The notes below the pieces were generated by a model, which made no database searches, was not told the DNA's origin, and saw only the letters and a program-made list of their open reading frames with translations. Made by a program: the position numbers and the translations under genes. Shown in pieces: positions 19,420-27,726 of a stretch of 64,000 nucleotides of DNA; within the stretch, counting starts at the first letter, position 1, and each line of letters starts with the position of its first letter. Origin of the DNA: Puniceicoccaceae bacterium K14 (GTDB taxonomy: Bacteria > Verrucomicrobiota > Verrucomicrobiia > Opitutales > Opitutaceae); the NCBI GenBank assembly GCA_022538095.1, contig JAKYXN010000006.1:58375-122374 (forward strand). The letters run 5' to 3'.

Positions 19420-20619
19420 TTATGTTACAGAACCGATTTCTTGAAGCAATTTACCAGTATTTTTATCAGCTATGAAATTTCTCTCTACCCATAAACGAGC
19501 ATTCGTCCTCACTTCCTCGACGAATGAATCCTCGAACTGCAAGCGCTTCACTACCGTAACCCACTCTGCTGGCAAACTTGGGTCTACCAAACACCCCGTT
19601 ACCCCATCTTCAATAGCCTCCACGACTCCTGACACCGGAGAAGCCACGACTACGACACCACACGACATTGCTTCTGGAATCACATTTGGTAAGCCATCGC
19701 GATCCCCACTCTTAGCAATTATTCCAGTATGGAATAATAAGTCGCTCTGGCTCAACTGTTTTAAAGTCTCATCATGATTCAAACGCCCTAACAGCGAAAC
19801 CTGTGATCCCAAACCAAGTTTATCAACCTCGTCTTGTATCCACTGTTTCAAAGGTCCTTCACCCACGATAGATGCTTCAAACTCGACACCTGCTTTAGCC
19901 AATTCTCTGTAAATTGCTAATTGGTACGGAAACCCTTTTTTCTCCACCAACCGTGCAATGCATATAATTCTAATCTGAGACCGATCCTTCGGTAAGGCCT
20001 TAAATCGCGGCAGTGCATTCAGCCCCCGATAAATGACCCTAATTTTTGAGTCCTCAGCCATCTTTCGTACGACAGCAGCAGCTGATTCTGTCGAGCAATG
20101 AATTAAGGACGCTTGACCCGTTTTCCCATCTAATAGCCAATCACCTCCATGCTCAAAAACATCATATGCATGAGCCCCCATAGTGAACGGCAAGCCAGTT
20201 ACCGCTTTTGAAAGCCAACCAAATGCCGCCGGTGAACTTCCCCACACACAATGGATCACGTCGGGCCGATACGCCTTAACCTCTTTTTCCAATACCAGAG
20301 CCGCTCCAAAACCAAGCAAGTTTTCCCAGAAATTTAGACCATAACGGGGCCAACTGGAAAACATCTCCTTCAAAATTGGCTGCAAGTTAGACCATCGAGT
20401 CACCAACCGAAATGGCAATAAGTACAGGACTGCTACGAGCTCCCATTTCAACAACCTCCGAATAGGGATCCCATCAAATTCATCATCTCCACCATGCAGA
20501 GAAATTATCTGCATTTCGACAGAAGCTGCTTTCATCGCCCGAACTTCTCTCTGCAAAAAACTCTCAGAAAGAACTGGAAATTGCGTCGCCACATAAAGAA
20601 TACGCTTCGGTCTATTCAC
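19420..20619 (-). CDS. GT4-type glycosyltransferase, colanic-acid WcaL-like
   Basis: A 399-residue GT-B enzyme. FPVLSESFLQREVRAM at the N-terminus is typical of the WcaL/exopolysaccharide GT4 branch. ICIARLVEKKGFPY and KSGDRDGLPNVIPEAM carry the donor-binding site. The GTG at 20619 is preferred because AAGGAAGG lies just upstream and it overlaps the previous stop by eight bases; a TTG at 20640 is the longer alternative. Coupled translation with the GT28-like gene suggests successive transfers on one acceptor. Confidence 0.87.
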   Translation of the reverse strand: MNRPKRILYVATQFPVLSESFLQREVRAMKAASVEMQIISLHGGDDEFDGIPIRRLLKWELVAVLYLLPFRLVTRWSNLQPILKEMFSSWPRYGLNFWENLLGFGAALVLEKEVKAYRPDVIHCVWGSSPAAFGWLSKAVTGLPFTMGAHAYDVFEHGGDWLLDGKTGQASLIHCSTESAAAVVRKMAEDSKIRVIYRGLNALPRFKALPKDRSQIRIICIARLVEKKGFPYQLAIYRELAKAGVEFEASIVGEGPLKQWIQDEVDKLGLGSQVSLLGRLNHDETLKQLSQSDLLFHTGIIAKSGDRDGLPNVIPEAMSCGVVVVASPVSGVVEAIEDGVTGCLVDPSLPAEWVTVVKRLQFEDSFVEEVRTNARLWVERNFIADKNTGKLLQEIGSVT

Positions 20620-21799
20620 CTTCGCCTTCCTTTTCAGCAACGCTTCCCGCTAACTCAACAAGCTCTCGAATTGCCAGCGAGGGATCTTCATTAAATCCAC
20701 GTTGCTTAAATCGCTCCCGAATCTCATCAAATCTTTCAGGAGAACGGTACCAAGAAACTAACAATTTTTCAAAATCCTCAGGTGAACTTATCAGTGCCCC
20801 TGCTTGGGGTTTCATAAAATACTTCACTGTCAATTTTTCCTGAGGCATCACTCCACCAATGCCGTTGAAGACAATCGGACAATTCAACTGCAACGCCTCG
20901 GAACAAGTTGTGGTTCCACCTCGAGTCACCACAAAATCACTCACCTGCAAAAACAAGTGCATATCAGAGCAATACCCTTCTATATGGCAACTCAGCTCAG
21001 GGTTATCCTTTTGCCACTTCAAAGCTCTCGAATACGTATCATGATTTCTCCCACAAACGACAAGTGCTTGGTATTTATCAGAAAAGCGCTTCAGAATTGG
21101 CAACAATGCCAAATGGTTGTTCGCTCCGGCCCCACCAGCCGTTAAGAACACTGTTTTGCGATCACCTCTTAACCCTAATCTCTCAGTAATAAAGCGGTGA
21201 CGCTCCTCTGGATTTAAGACTTCAGAATACAATCGTGGCTCTAAGAAGTGGCCACGCACACGCCCTTTTTCAGCAGGCAAGCCCAGCTTCCCCACCGCAT
21301 AATCCTGAGAGGTATCCGTTCTGGAAAAATAGAGATCCACTGTAGGCTCCACCCAATTCCGACTGTAGCCATAGCCACCAGAGAATTCAGAACAGTAAGT
21401 AGCGCAACGCACATTGTCCTCACCCATGATTCGGCGAGCCGTTTGAAAGTATCCGCGATTCAAACAATCGTGGACACTAAATATCAGATGGGGTCGGTAA
21501 CTTTCAACCACACGTTCAAAATACTTCCTGCCGAAACTTACTCGACTACTGTTCAAATAGCTCAAGCCTTCGATCGCACAATAATAAGGGTGATGAAACC
21601 ATGGAGCATGCTTTTGGATAAAATTATAGAACCACACTCCAAATGCAGCCAAACGCGAGGAGTCTTCCAGCATTTTCTCTACTCGAACTTCCACTTTCCA
21701 ACCGTAGAGTTCCTTGGCCCACTCACGAAAAGCAGAAGCGCGAGCGTCGTGCCCGCCTCCCGTACTAGAGGTCAATACAAGTATTCGAGTAACGGACAC
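20612..21799 (-). CDS. MGDG synthase-like glycosyltransferase (GT28 fold)
   Basis: A 395-residue enzyme of the monogalactosyldiacylglycerol-synthase/processive diacylglycerol glucosyltransferase family. The N-terminal SSTGGGHDARASA is the acceptor-lipid loop. The C-terminal AGGAGANNHLALLP and VTRGGTTTCSEAL carry the UDP-sugar site. It normally glycosylates a membrane lipid. The start is GTG three bases after the SDR stop. With the SPT-like enzyme nearby, a glycosylated ceramide-like lipid is one possible product; diacylglycerol is the conservative choice. Confidence 0.82.
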   Translation of the reverse strand: MSVTRILVLTSSTGGGHDARASAFREWAKELYGWKVEVRVEKMLEDSSRLAAFGVWFYNFIQKHAPWFHHPYYCAIEGLSYLNSSRVSFGRKYFERVVESYRPHLIFSVHDCLNRGYFQTARRIMGEDNVRCATYCSEFSGGYGYSRNWVEPTVDLYFSRTDTSQDYAVGKLGLPAEKGRVRGHFLEPRLYSEVLNPEERHRFITERLGLRGDRKTVFLTAGGAGANNHLALLPILKRFSDKYQALVVCGRNHDTYSRALKWQKDNPELSCHIEGYCSDMHLFLQVSDFVVTRGGTTTCSEALQLNCPIVFNGIGGVMPQEKLTVKYFMKPQAGALISSPEDFEKLLVSWYRSPERFDEIRERFKQRGFNEDPSLAIRELVELAGSVAEKEGEGE

Positions 21800-21802
21800 A
21801 GA

Positions 21803-22618
21803 TTAATCGGTTAGTTTGTAGTAGCGCTCGTTGGCAACCCGCTGCCAAGAGCTCGGCACTAAACGTGAATATAGCGGAGCCAATGATCGTTGAAAAAACG
21901 AACCTGATCTAACAATGCCGGAACGCCCCCTCAAAATTGCTCGCACAAGATCTTGCGCGATCGCTTCCGGCTTGGGCGACTGCGCCATCCGCTCTTCCAT
22001 CACTTTCCAAACTTTCGCCCCATTTTTTTCCTCATCCTCCGAAAACTCTCCTTTTTCCATACTGTCACTAAACGAGCTATTGAAATCCCCCGGACGAAAA
22101 TCAATCACACTCACGCCTTTATTCTTCAACTCGCTCATCAATGTTTGCGAAAAGGAAGACAACCCGCTTTTCGCTGCATTATAGCCCGACATATAGGGAA
22201 TTGGATACTCAACGGCCAGTGACGATACGTTTACAATAACTCCTGTTCCGTGCGAAACCATCTTTGGCAAAACATAGTGACACAAAGCAATCGGTGAACG
22301 TAGCATCAAAGAGCATTGTTTGTCCCAAATATCTGGATTCGTGGCTTCAAATGAAGCAAACGCTCCCGCCCCTGCATTGTTAATTAACACATCAATCGAA
22401 ATCGTCGACAAAACGGACGCTTCCAAAGAGCATTTCAGTGTACTTGGAGAAGACATATCCAACGCGACAGGCATAACACCCTTAGGCCAGCTAACCGTGC
22501 TCGGATCTCGAGACGCGCCGTACACGATCGCGCCTTCAGCCAATAGTTGAGTCATTGTGGCAGCCCCCAAACCGCGACTCGCTCCAGTGAGCAAAACTGT
22601 CTTCTTATTTAAATCCAT
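21803..22618 (-). CDS. Short-chain dehydrogenase/reductase
   Basis: A 271-residue classical SDR with the cofactor loop TGASRGLG (residues 12-19), NNAGAG, and the catalytic Ser...YNAAK (YMSGYNAAKSG). It reduces a ketone or oxidises an alcohol with NAD(P)H. It lies between recN and the GT28-like gene in one minus-strand run. Beside an SPT-like enzyme, a 3-ketosphinganine-reductase role is possible but cannot be read from sequence alone. Confidence 0.87.
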   Translation of the reverse strand: MDLNKKTVLLTGASRGLGAATMTQLLAEGAIVYGASRDPSTVSWPKGVMPVALDMSSPSTLKCSLEASVLSTISIDVLINNAGAGAFASFEATNPDIWDKQCSLMLRSPIALCHYVLPKMVSHGTGVIVNVSSLAVEYPIPYMSGYNAAKSGLSSFSQTLMSELKNKGVSVIDFRPGDFNSSFSDSMEKGEFSEDEEKNGAKVWKVMEERMAQSPKPEAIAQDLVRAILRGRSGIVRSGSFFQRSLAPLYSRLVPSSWQRVANERYYKLTD

Positions 22619-22624
22619 ATGTGT

Positions 22625-24286
22625 TTAGCCCGCCAAAAGGTCCTTGGCATGCGAACGAGCAGCAGTCGCATTTCGGTCCCCTAGCATGCGAGCCAACTCA
22701 AGCACGCGTTCTTCACCGGAGCCTTCCAGTTGTGAAATCGATACCGTCGCTCGAGCTCCACTCTGATCTTTTTCTACCAAGAAATGACTTTGCCCAATCG
22801 CCGCCACCTGTGGCAAGTGGGTAATACAAAAGACCTGGTGGCTGTTCGCGATCTGCCTCATTTTCTCGCCTACAACTCGACCAATCTCGCCCCCAACATT
22901 CGCGTCCACTTCGTCAAAGACCAATACTGGGATACGATCCACTTTCGCTAATATCGACTTCAAAGCCAACATTACCCGAGCGAGCTCCCCACTCGAAGCA
23001 ACCTTAGCTAAAGGCTGCAATGGCTCACCGACATTCGGAGAAAACTGGAGTTCTGGCAACGCATCGCCGTAAGGCTTCAAGTTCTTGTCTTTTACTAGCT
23101 CTACGCTGCATCGCCCTTTCTTAAAACCGAGATCCAACAGCATACCCTCGGCTTCCTTCGCTAAGGTTTTGCCAGCTTTCAATCGCTTGGTCGACAATTT
23201 AGCTGCCTGCGCGCGAAGCGTGCTTTCTAAAGAATCCGCCTCCCCCTGCAAACGATTCAATGTGCCCTCAATATCACTCTGCTCATCAATACGCTTTTCC
23301 ATCGCGTCCCGAGCTTCTTGGACATCCTTCACATCACGACCGTACTTGCGCCGCAATTCCTGCCAAATCGACATTTTTGCCTCAACCTCAGCCGCGAACT
23401 CTGGCTCGAAATTCAAAGAACTCCCAACGAGATCGTAATCGTTGCCCAACTCTTGAACCTCCAATATGAGACTATCCAATCGCTGCGATAAGTTTTCTAA
23501 ACTCGGATCCAACTCCGCTGCCTCACTCGACGAACGCGACAGCTGAGAGAGAACATTCAAAGCCCCTTCGTCGCCCGTCAATCCATCGGACAAAGAGTTC
23601 GCCAAACCAAGCAACTCTTGGCTGCTCGACACCCTATTAAAATCAGTTTCCAGTTGCTCGATCGCCTCCTCAGTCAACTCAAGTTGATCGATCCGTTCGA
23701 TTTGGCTACGGAGAAAATCCACTTGCTCCAACGACAAACTCTCCTCGCTCCATAAGCGATCCAGTTTTCCTAGGACCTCACGCCAATGTCCATAATCCGC
23801 TCGATACGCACCTGCCTCCCTTTCCAACTTCGCATACAAATCGATCATCTCCAACTGACACTCGCTCTGCAACAACCGCTGCGGTTCACCTGGTCCATGA
23901 AAGTCGATCCAATGTCCACCTAACTGCTGCAAATTGGCCAACGTCGCGATACTTCCATTGATACTAATGCGCGACGGCTTTTTCCGGTGCAAAGTACGTT
24001 TCAAAATTAACAAGCCCTCTTCGCACTTGGGAAAGCCCATCTCTTGCAACTCCGCATCGAGAACATCGGAATCCTCAAAATACAAACTAGCCTCCACGGT
24101 GCACAAATCCTCGCCCGAGCGAATCTTTGTCTTATCCGATCGCGATCCCGCCAATAGGCTCAACGCTCCCAGAAGGACACTCTTCCCGGCTCCCGTTTCA
24201 CCGGTAACAACCGTGAAGCCATGGTCGAATTCGATAGATGCGCTTTCGAGCAACGCCAGATTAGTAATTTTAAGATATTGAAGCAT
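22625..24286 (-). CDS. recN: DNA repair protein RecN
   Basis: A 553-residue SMC-like ATPase for double-strand break repair. Walker A GETGAGKS is at residues 29-36. A long coiled coil spans about 150-380. The C-terminal head has SGGE-type signature ASSGELARVMLALKSIL, Walker B VLVFDEVDANVGG and the CITHLPQVAA segment typical of RecN. The ATG at 24286 is used (a TTG at 24301 is in frame). It starts 143 bases from the tRNA gene on the opposite strand. Confidence 0.95.
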   Translation of the reverse strand: MLQYLKITNLALLESASIEFDHGFTVVTGETGAGKSVLLGALSLLAGSRSDKTKIRSGEDLCTVEASLYFEDSDVLDAELQEMGFPKCEEGLLILKRTLHRKKPSRISINGSIATLANLQQLGGHWIDFHGPGEPQRLLQSECQLEMIDLYAKLEREAGAYRADYGHWREVLGKLDRLWSEESLSLEQVDFLRSQIERIDQLELTEEAIEQLETDFNRVSSSQELLGLANSLSDGLTGDEGALNVLSQLSRSSSEAAELDPSLENLSQRLDSLILEVQELGNDYDLVGSSLNFEPEFAAEVEAKMSIWQELRRKYGRDVKDVQEARDAMEKRIDEQSDIEGTLNRLQGEADSLESTLRAQAAKLSTKRLKAGKTLAKEAEGMLLDLGFKKGRCSVELVKDKNLKPYGDALPELQFSPNVGEPLQPLAKVASSGELARVMLALKSILAKVDRIPVLVFDEVDANVGGEIGRVVGEKMRQIANSHQVFCITHLPQVAAIGQSHFLVEKDQSGARATVSISQLEGSGEERVLELARMLGDRNATAARSHAKDLLAG

Positions 24287-24428
24287 TGGATGGGAGAACA
24301 AGAAACAACACGCCTGAAACTAAGAACAATTTCCAGACGAAATAAAACGAAATTTGTTCTTGCCCCAAAAATCGATCTTTACCACGTTCTTGCCTCTCCT
24401 CTCAGAGGAGGCGTTGCCAAAGAGTAAC

Positions 24429-24505
24429 GGGGGATTAGCTCAGTTGGTTAGAGCACTACCTTGACATGGTAGGGGTCGGCAGTTCGAATCTGCCATCTCC
24501 CACCA
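24429..24505 (+). tRNA. tRNA-Val (anticodon GAC)
   Basis: A full cloverleaf with encoded CCA. The acceptor stem GGGGGAT pairs with ATCTCCC with one G-U pair, and the discriminator is A. The D arm has AGCTCAGTTGGTTAGAGC. The anticodon arm has CTACC and GGTAG around TTGACAT, with GAC at 24463-24465. The T arm has GTTCGAATC. Its 3' end is duplicated at 41943-41962, so this gene is the insertion site of the island that follows. Confidence 0.95.
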
Positions 24506-24506
24506 T
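24487..24506 (+). repeat. Island boundary repeat, tRNA-proximal copy (attL-like)
   Basis: Twenty bases from the T arm through CCA plus one T (AATCTGCC...CACCAT) are identical to 41943-41962. Direct repeats of a tRNA 3' end are the usual footprint of integrase-mediated insertion. The bases outside the match differ on both sides. Confidence 0.85.
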
Positions 24507-24541
24507 CCTTCGCTTGAAGCGCAGCAAAAAGCCGAAGGATG
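24504..24541 (+). repeat. REP-like hairpin next to the tRNA
   Basis: CATCCTTCG (24504-24512) and CGAAGGATG (24533-24541) form a nine-base stem. It is followed by CGCCGTAG...AAGGCGG, a second weak palindrome. Such arrays often precede small GIY-YIG genes in diverse bacteria (from memory), and one follows here. Confidence 0.55.
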
Positions 24542-24613
24542 TCACGCCGTAGTCCCGCAGGGCAAAGGCGGACCGTTTACTCCATACCAATAAACCTCAA
24601 GACTACGGCTGGC

Positions 24614-24775
24614 ATGCCATCCTCAACATTTCACTACGTTTATATACTCATAAACGAAGATTCAACGCCAAAACGCTACGTTGGAATCACAACCGACCTG
24701 AATGCACGCCTAAAAAAGCACAACTCCGGCAGCGTGACTCACACGAAAAAGCATCTCATTTCCAATGCTCGCTAA
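24614..24775 (+). pseudogene. Truncated GIY-YIG domain protein
   Basis: The frame starts MPSSTFHYVYIL and continues with KRYVGITTDLNARLKKHN and THTKKH, the first half of a small GIY-YIG nuclease-fold protein. Family members usually continue with a PW(K/E)LVYYE-like segment and end near 85-100 residues. Here the match stops after THTKKH and the frame ends seven residues later, at 53 residues. It is probably broken. An earlier in-frame ATG at 24539 lies inside the REP-like hairpin. Confidence 0.7.
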
Positions 24776-24857
24776 TCCCTAAAATGAGATTAAAGAACCT
24801 CACCAAAATAATTGGATAAGTTCACATTTCGAGAAATCAGTCACTCAAACTTCTCCT

Positions 24858-25859
24858 TCAGACACTTCCAGACTCGAGCGCTTCAACGACCTCTCGATTG
24901 TACTCGAAATCCAACGTTTCTTTTCTGATCCAACTTTCACTTGTACTATCCCATATGTGAGTCCTCTTTCTGCCCCCTTTCGGCGGTCTTTCTCCGGGGC
25001 GATCATAAACGCAAAGCGTGATTGAAAACATATCCCCAAGACCGCGTCCAATCATATTAATATATCTCGAAACACAAAGCCTATCTGTCATATCGAACTC
25101 ATAATCTGCTTGCTCCAGTTCTTCGATTTTCGAGGGTATTGTCGGAGCCAGTTCAACCCCACGGGGACTTAGCTTAAACACTTTGATGGGATCGGCGACA
25201 TATTGCCCAGAATCAGTGTTGAGTCGCACCATGTAGCCACCAGATATAGCAACGGATCGAACCATTGTTTCCTCGACAATAACAAGCCCCAAATCAATAA
25301 GTCCATTTAGGATCTCTCGACTCATCATGCAGTCAATAATCTCTTGAGAAGCCGCAAATATATATCCAAAAAACGAAAACAAATCGACAGCTCTCTGAAA
25401 TCCTTGCACATCGCGCCGCTCCATCAAACGAAGCGAATCCAAGGCTCTGAGCGAGATTTTCCGTTGTTCATTGTTCGTTTGGTGGGCAAAGGCTTTAGCC
25501 CACAGCTCTTGCATGACACTGTCAGAAACGTCTTCGACGGCTGAAAACCACTGTGCAAACCAATCTTCTTCGACAGTTCGGCGACTATCGGACGAAGTTT
25601 CAAGGGCCATCTCCAATGCAAGCTCCATCACATTTTCATAGTTAAGCTGCTTTCGAAGCGTTAAATATTCTTGCCGTGCAATCATCCTCTGCGCCAAGGC
25701 CGACGGATCTGCATCACGAATAACTGTCGCGAATTTCTCGTGCAACGCAGCCACAACAGAGTCCTTCGTTTCCCCTCGTCGTTTAATTGCAGCTTTGGTT
25801 AGCTCTTCCCCAGCAGGCTTTACTAGATCGATTATTGGTTTAATTAATGAAAAATCCAT
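24858..25859 (-). CDS. DUF2806-like protein, last gene of the defence run
   Basis: A 333-residue protein. The central part (DWFAQWFSAVEDVSDSVMQ then ELWAKAFAHQ...SLRALDSLRLM) resembles the DUF2806 family, which is of unknown function. There is no signal peptide and no clear nuclease motif. The ATG at 25859 is chosen over a TTG at 25880. It lies 66 bases after the HNH gene on the same strand, and I infer it is part of the Wadjet-containing transcript. It could be a sensor or adaptor; this is speculation. Confidence 0.7.
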   Translation of the reverse strand: MDFSLIKPIIDLVKPAGEELTKAAIKRRGETKDSVVAALHEKFATVIRDADPSALAQRMIARQEYLTLRKQLNYENVMELALEMALETSSDSRRTVEEDWFAQWFSAVEDVSDSVMQELWAKAFAHQTNNEQRKISLRALDSLRLMERRDVQGFQRAVDLFSFFGYIFAASQEIIDCMMSREILNGLIDLGLVIVEETMVRSVAISGGYMVRLNTDSGQYVADPIKVFKLSPRGVELAPTIPSKIEELEQADYEFDMTDRLCVSRYINMIGRGLGDMFSITLCVYDRPGERPPKGGRKRTHIWDSTSESWIRKETLDFEYNREVVEALESGSV

Positions 25860-25925
25860 GTGATTAATTATATGATACAAAATAAGTCTACTCTTTCGAA
25901 GTCGCCATTTGCGCCACCCTAATTG

Positions 25926-26624
25926 TTACTTTCCATGCTCTTCAATTGGGTGGTAATTTCGAATACCCCTGCGACGATTATTCCTGCCTAAAGCTGTTCT
26001 ATCAATTTTGTCCTTTAAGCTTTCGATTAACGCTTCAAATCTGTCTATCGGTAGGTCTTTTGGCAATCCTCCCCATTCTTTTTCAATCTGGCTTCTAACA
26101 ACGCCAGGGTGAACCTTGCTTTTACGTTTTTGGCCGTAGCTAGATCCTTTTGAGCGAAAATCAGCGAGCCTTTTGATCAAGTACTCCATATAATTGTATT
26201 TGCCCGGATCTGATCCTATGCTCCCAGGAAGTATAACCCTTCCTTTGGTTGATTTCTCCTGCTTGACCGTATTGTTAATCGTTCCAGCAACCTGCCCATA
26301 GTTGGCACCGATGTTAAAGCCAGCTCGATCTCTTGACGGAGCACCCATCGCTAGTGGGTGTGGGTGATATCCAGATACAAGCATTCTCTTCCACAGATCA
26401 AGGTCAGCATGACTGATAAGTCCCTTCTCCGCTTCCGTGTGACAATTCGAACATATCGCGAGGAGATTGCGTTCGTCATTATTTGACGGGTCACCATCCA
26501 TGTGATGCACTTCGAGAGTCGATATGCCAACCTTATCGCACTTGGGGTTGGGGCACTTGCTTTGCACTTCGTCAAAAAGTCTGTTTCGAAGTTTCACAGG
26601 AACATTGATTCGCTTCTTAGCCAT
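25926..26624 (-). CDS. HNH endonuclease domain protein
   Basis: A 232-residue protein with an N-terminal HNH fold: CPNPKC and CSNCH (two zinc-binding CxxC-type pairs) bracket EVHHMDGDPSNNDERNLLAIC, which holds the HH catalytic and N/H metal positions. The C-terminal 130 residues are basic and unassigned and may bind DNA. It starts seven bases after the jetD stop, so it is almost certainly translated from the same mRNA. HNH nucleases are not part of the canonical four-gene Wadjet, so this is an accessory. Confidence 0.88.
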   Translation of the reverse strand: MAKKRINVPVKLRNRLFDEVQSKCPNPKCDKVGISTLEVHHMDGDPSNNDERNLLAICSNCHTEAEKGLISHADLDLWKRMLVSGYHPHPLAMGAPSRDRAGFNIGANYGQVAGTINNTVKQEKSTKGRVILPGSIGSDPGKYNYMEYLIKRLADFRSKGSSYGQKRKSKVHPGVVRSQIEKEWGGLPKDLPIDRFEALIESLKDKIDRTALGRNNRRRGIRNYHPIEEHGK

Positions 26625-26631
26625 ATACTAT

Positions 26632-27726
26632 CTAAACCTGACCTTTGTCTTGAATGTCTTCGCCAGCATTCAACAATTGTTCTATATTTAGCCATTCTTG
26701 AGCAATGCGACCATACTTAAAAATAAGCTCTTCAACCTGTGGCCCTAGCTCGCCCAACCATGATAAATCTTTTTCTGAGGGACTGTTTAGCCCCTCCCAT
26801 TTTCTTAGATCTGGTTTATTGAGGGCGATTGCTATCAATTTCGAATAACTACCGAAATCCGGGGCCAATGGAGGCAATCCCATTTCTATAAAAACTTCGG
26901 ATGCCATACGAGCGATCCGAATTCCTGCAGCATCTATGTCGCCGAAATATATAGTCTCACGCTCTCCACCCAATTCTTGATAAATCTCTCTCATACGGCG
27001 AGCGCTATCGTAAAAGCGATTGCCACCGCCATACACAATAGCGCTATACCGCACCTCTGTTTTATCCCATTGATGGTAAGTTTCGAAAGTAGCGGCGTTT
27101 TCAAGGACAACAACTGGTCCATCTGAAAACCTACCTCGTATCCAAGCGAGAGGCTCAGCGACGAGGTAGCAGTCGAAATCATCCAAAGAGAGATACTCCT
27201 TCTGAAATAACTGCGACCCTCTATACATTTCATCGAGCCTCTTTTCGTCCCCAAATATTCTAATTGATCGCTCCTTGATCGACAGTTGAATTGTATCTTC
27301 CCGTTTAAAGCGCAAATATTGATCCATCCGAACTAGGTTAGAAAAGGGGATGGATACGCGTATCGTCTTCAAAAACGCAAGTTTCGAGTGCCAATTGTGA
27401 TCAGCTATTTGCTTTATATTGGAATCATTAGGCTCGGCAAAATCAAAAGCCTCTTTCCACCGATCCTCCATCTCCAACGGAAGACGGATTTTTGCCACAC
27501 GATGAGAATAATATTTCTCAGGAACAACCTTCAGCCACCCCTCAGCAGCTAGATCTTTAAGATCACGAATAACCTCAGACTCAATTCCCCCAGCATAAAA
27601 TGAGTCTTCTTCAATCTGATTCCATGAGCGAATAAAGTCACGCGAAGCTTTCTTACCCTTATTCCCTCGAGCTTTTACCCATTGCCGAAATAACGCCTTA
27701 GCGACTGGAATCCGCTGAATATTCAT
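26632..27726 (-). CDS. jetD: Wadjet JetD nuclease (DUF3322/DUF2220, TOPRIM)
   Basis: A 364-residue topoisomerase-VI-like nuclease that cuts plasmid DNA after JetABC loop extrusion. The N-terminal half matches the DUF3322 arm. The C-terminal TOPRIM shows the glutamate in VVVLENAATFETY and the DxD in IYFGDIDAAG. The start codon directly follows the jetC stop. The length is close to known JetD proteins (about 380). All catalytic residues that I can name are present, so the enzyme looks intact. Confidence 0.92.
   Translation of the reverse strand: MNIQRIPVAKALFRQWVKARGNKGKKASRDFIRSWNQIEEDSFYAGGIESEVIRDLKDLAAEGWLKVVPEKYYSHRVAKIRLPLEMEDRWKEAFDFAEPNDSNIKQIADHNWHSKLAFLKTIRVSIPFSNLVRMDQYLRFKREDTIQLSIKERSIRIFGDEKRLDEMYRGSQLFQKEYLSLDDFDCYLVAEPLAWIRGRFSDGPVVVLENAATFETYHQWDKTEVRYSAIVYGGGNRFYDSARRMREIYQELGGERETIYFGDIDAAGIRIARMASEVFIEMGLPPLAPDFGSYSKLIAIALNKPDLRKWEGLNSPSEKDLSWLGELGPQVEELIFKYGRIAQEWLNIEQLLNAGEDIQDKGQV

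Noticed and set aside
24396..24410. CTCCTC-TCA-GAGGAG hairpin just upstream of the tRNA
   Set aside because: Short, without a T-run on either strand, and placed in the shared promoter region of recN and tRNA-Val; no role can be supported.
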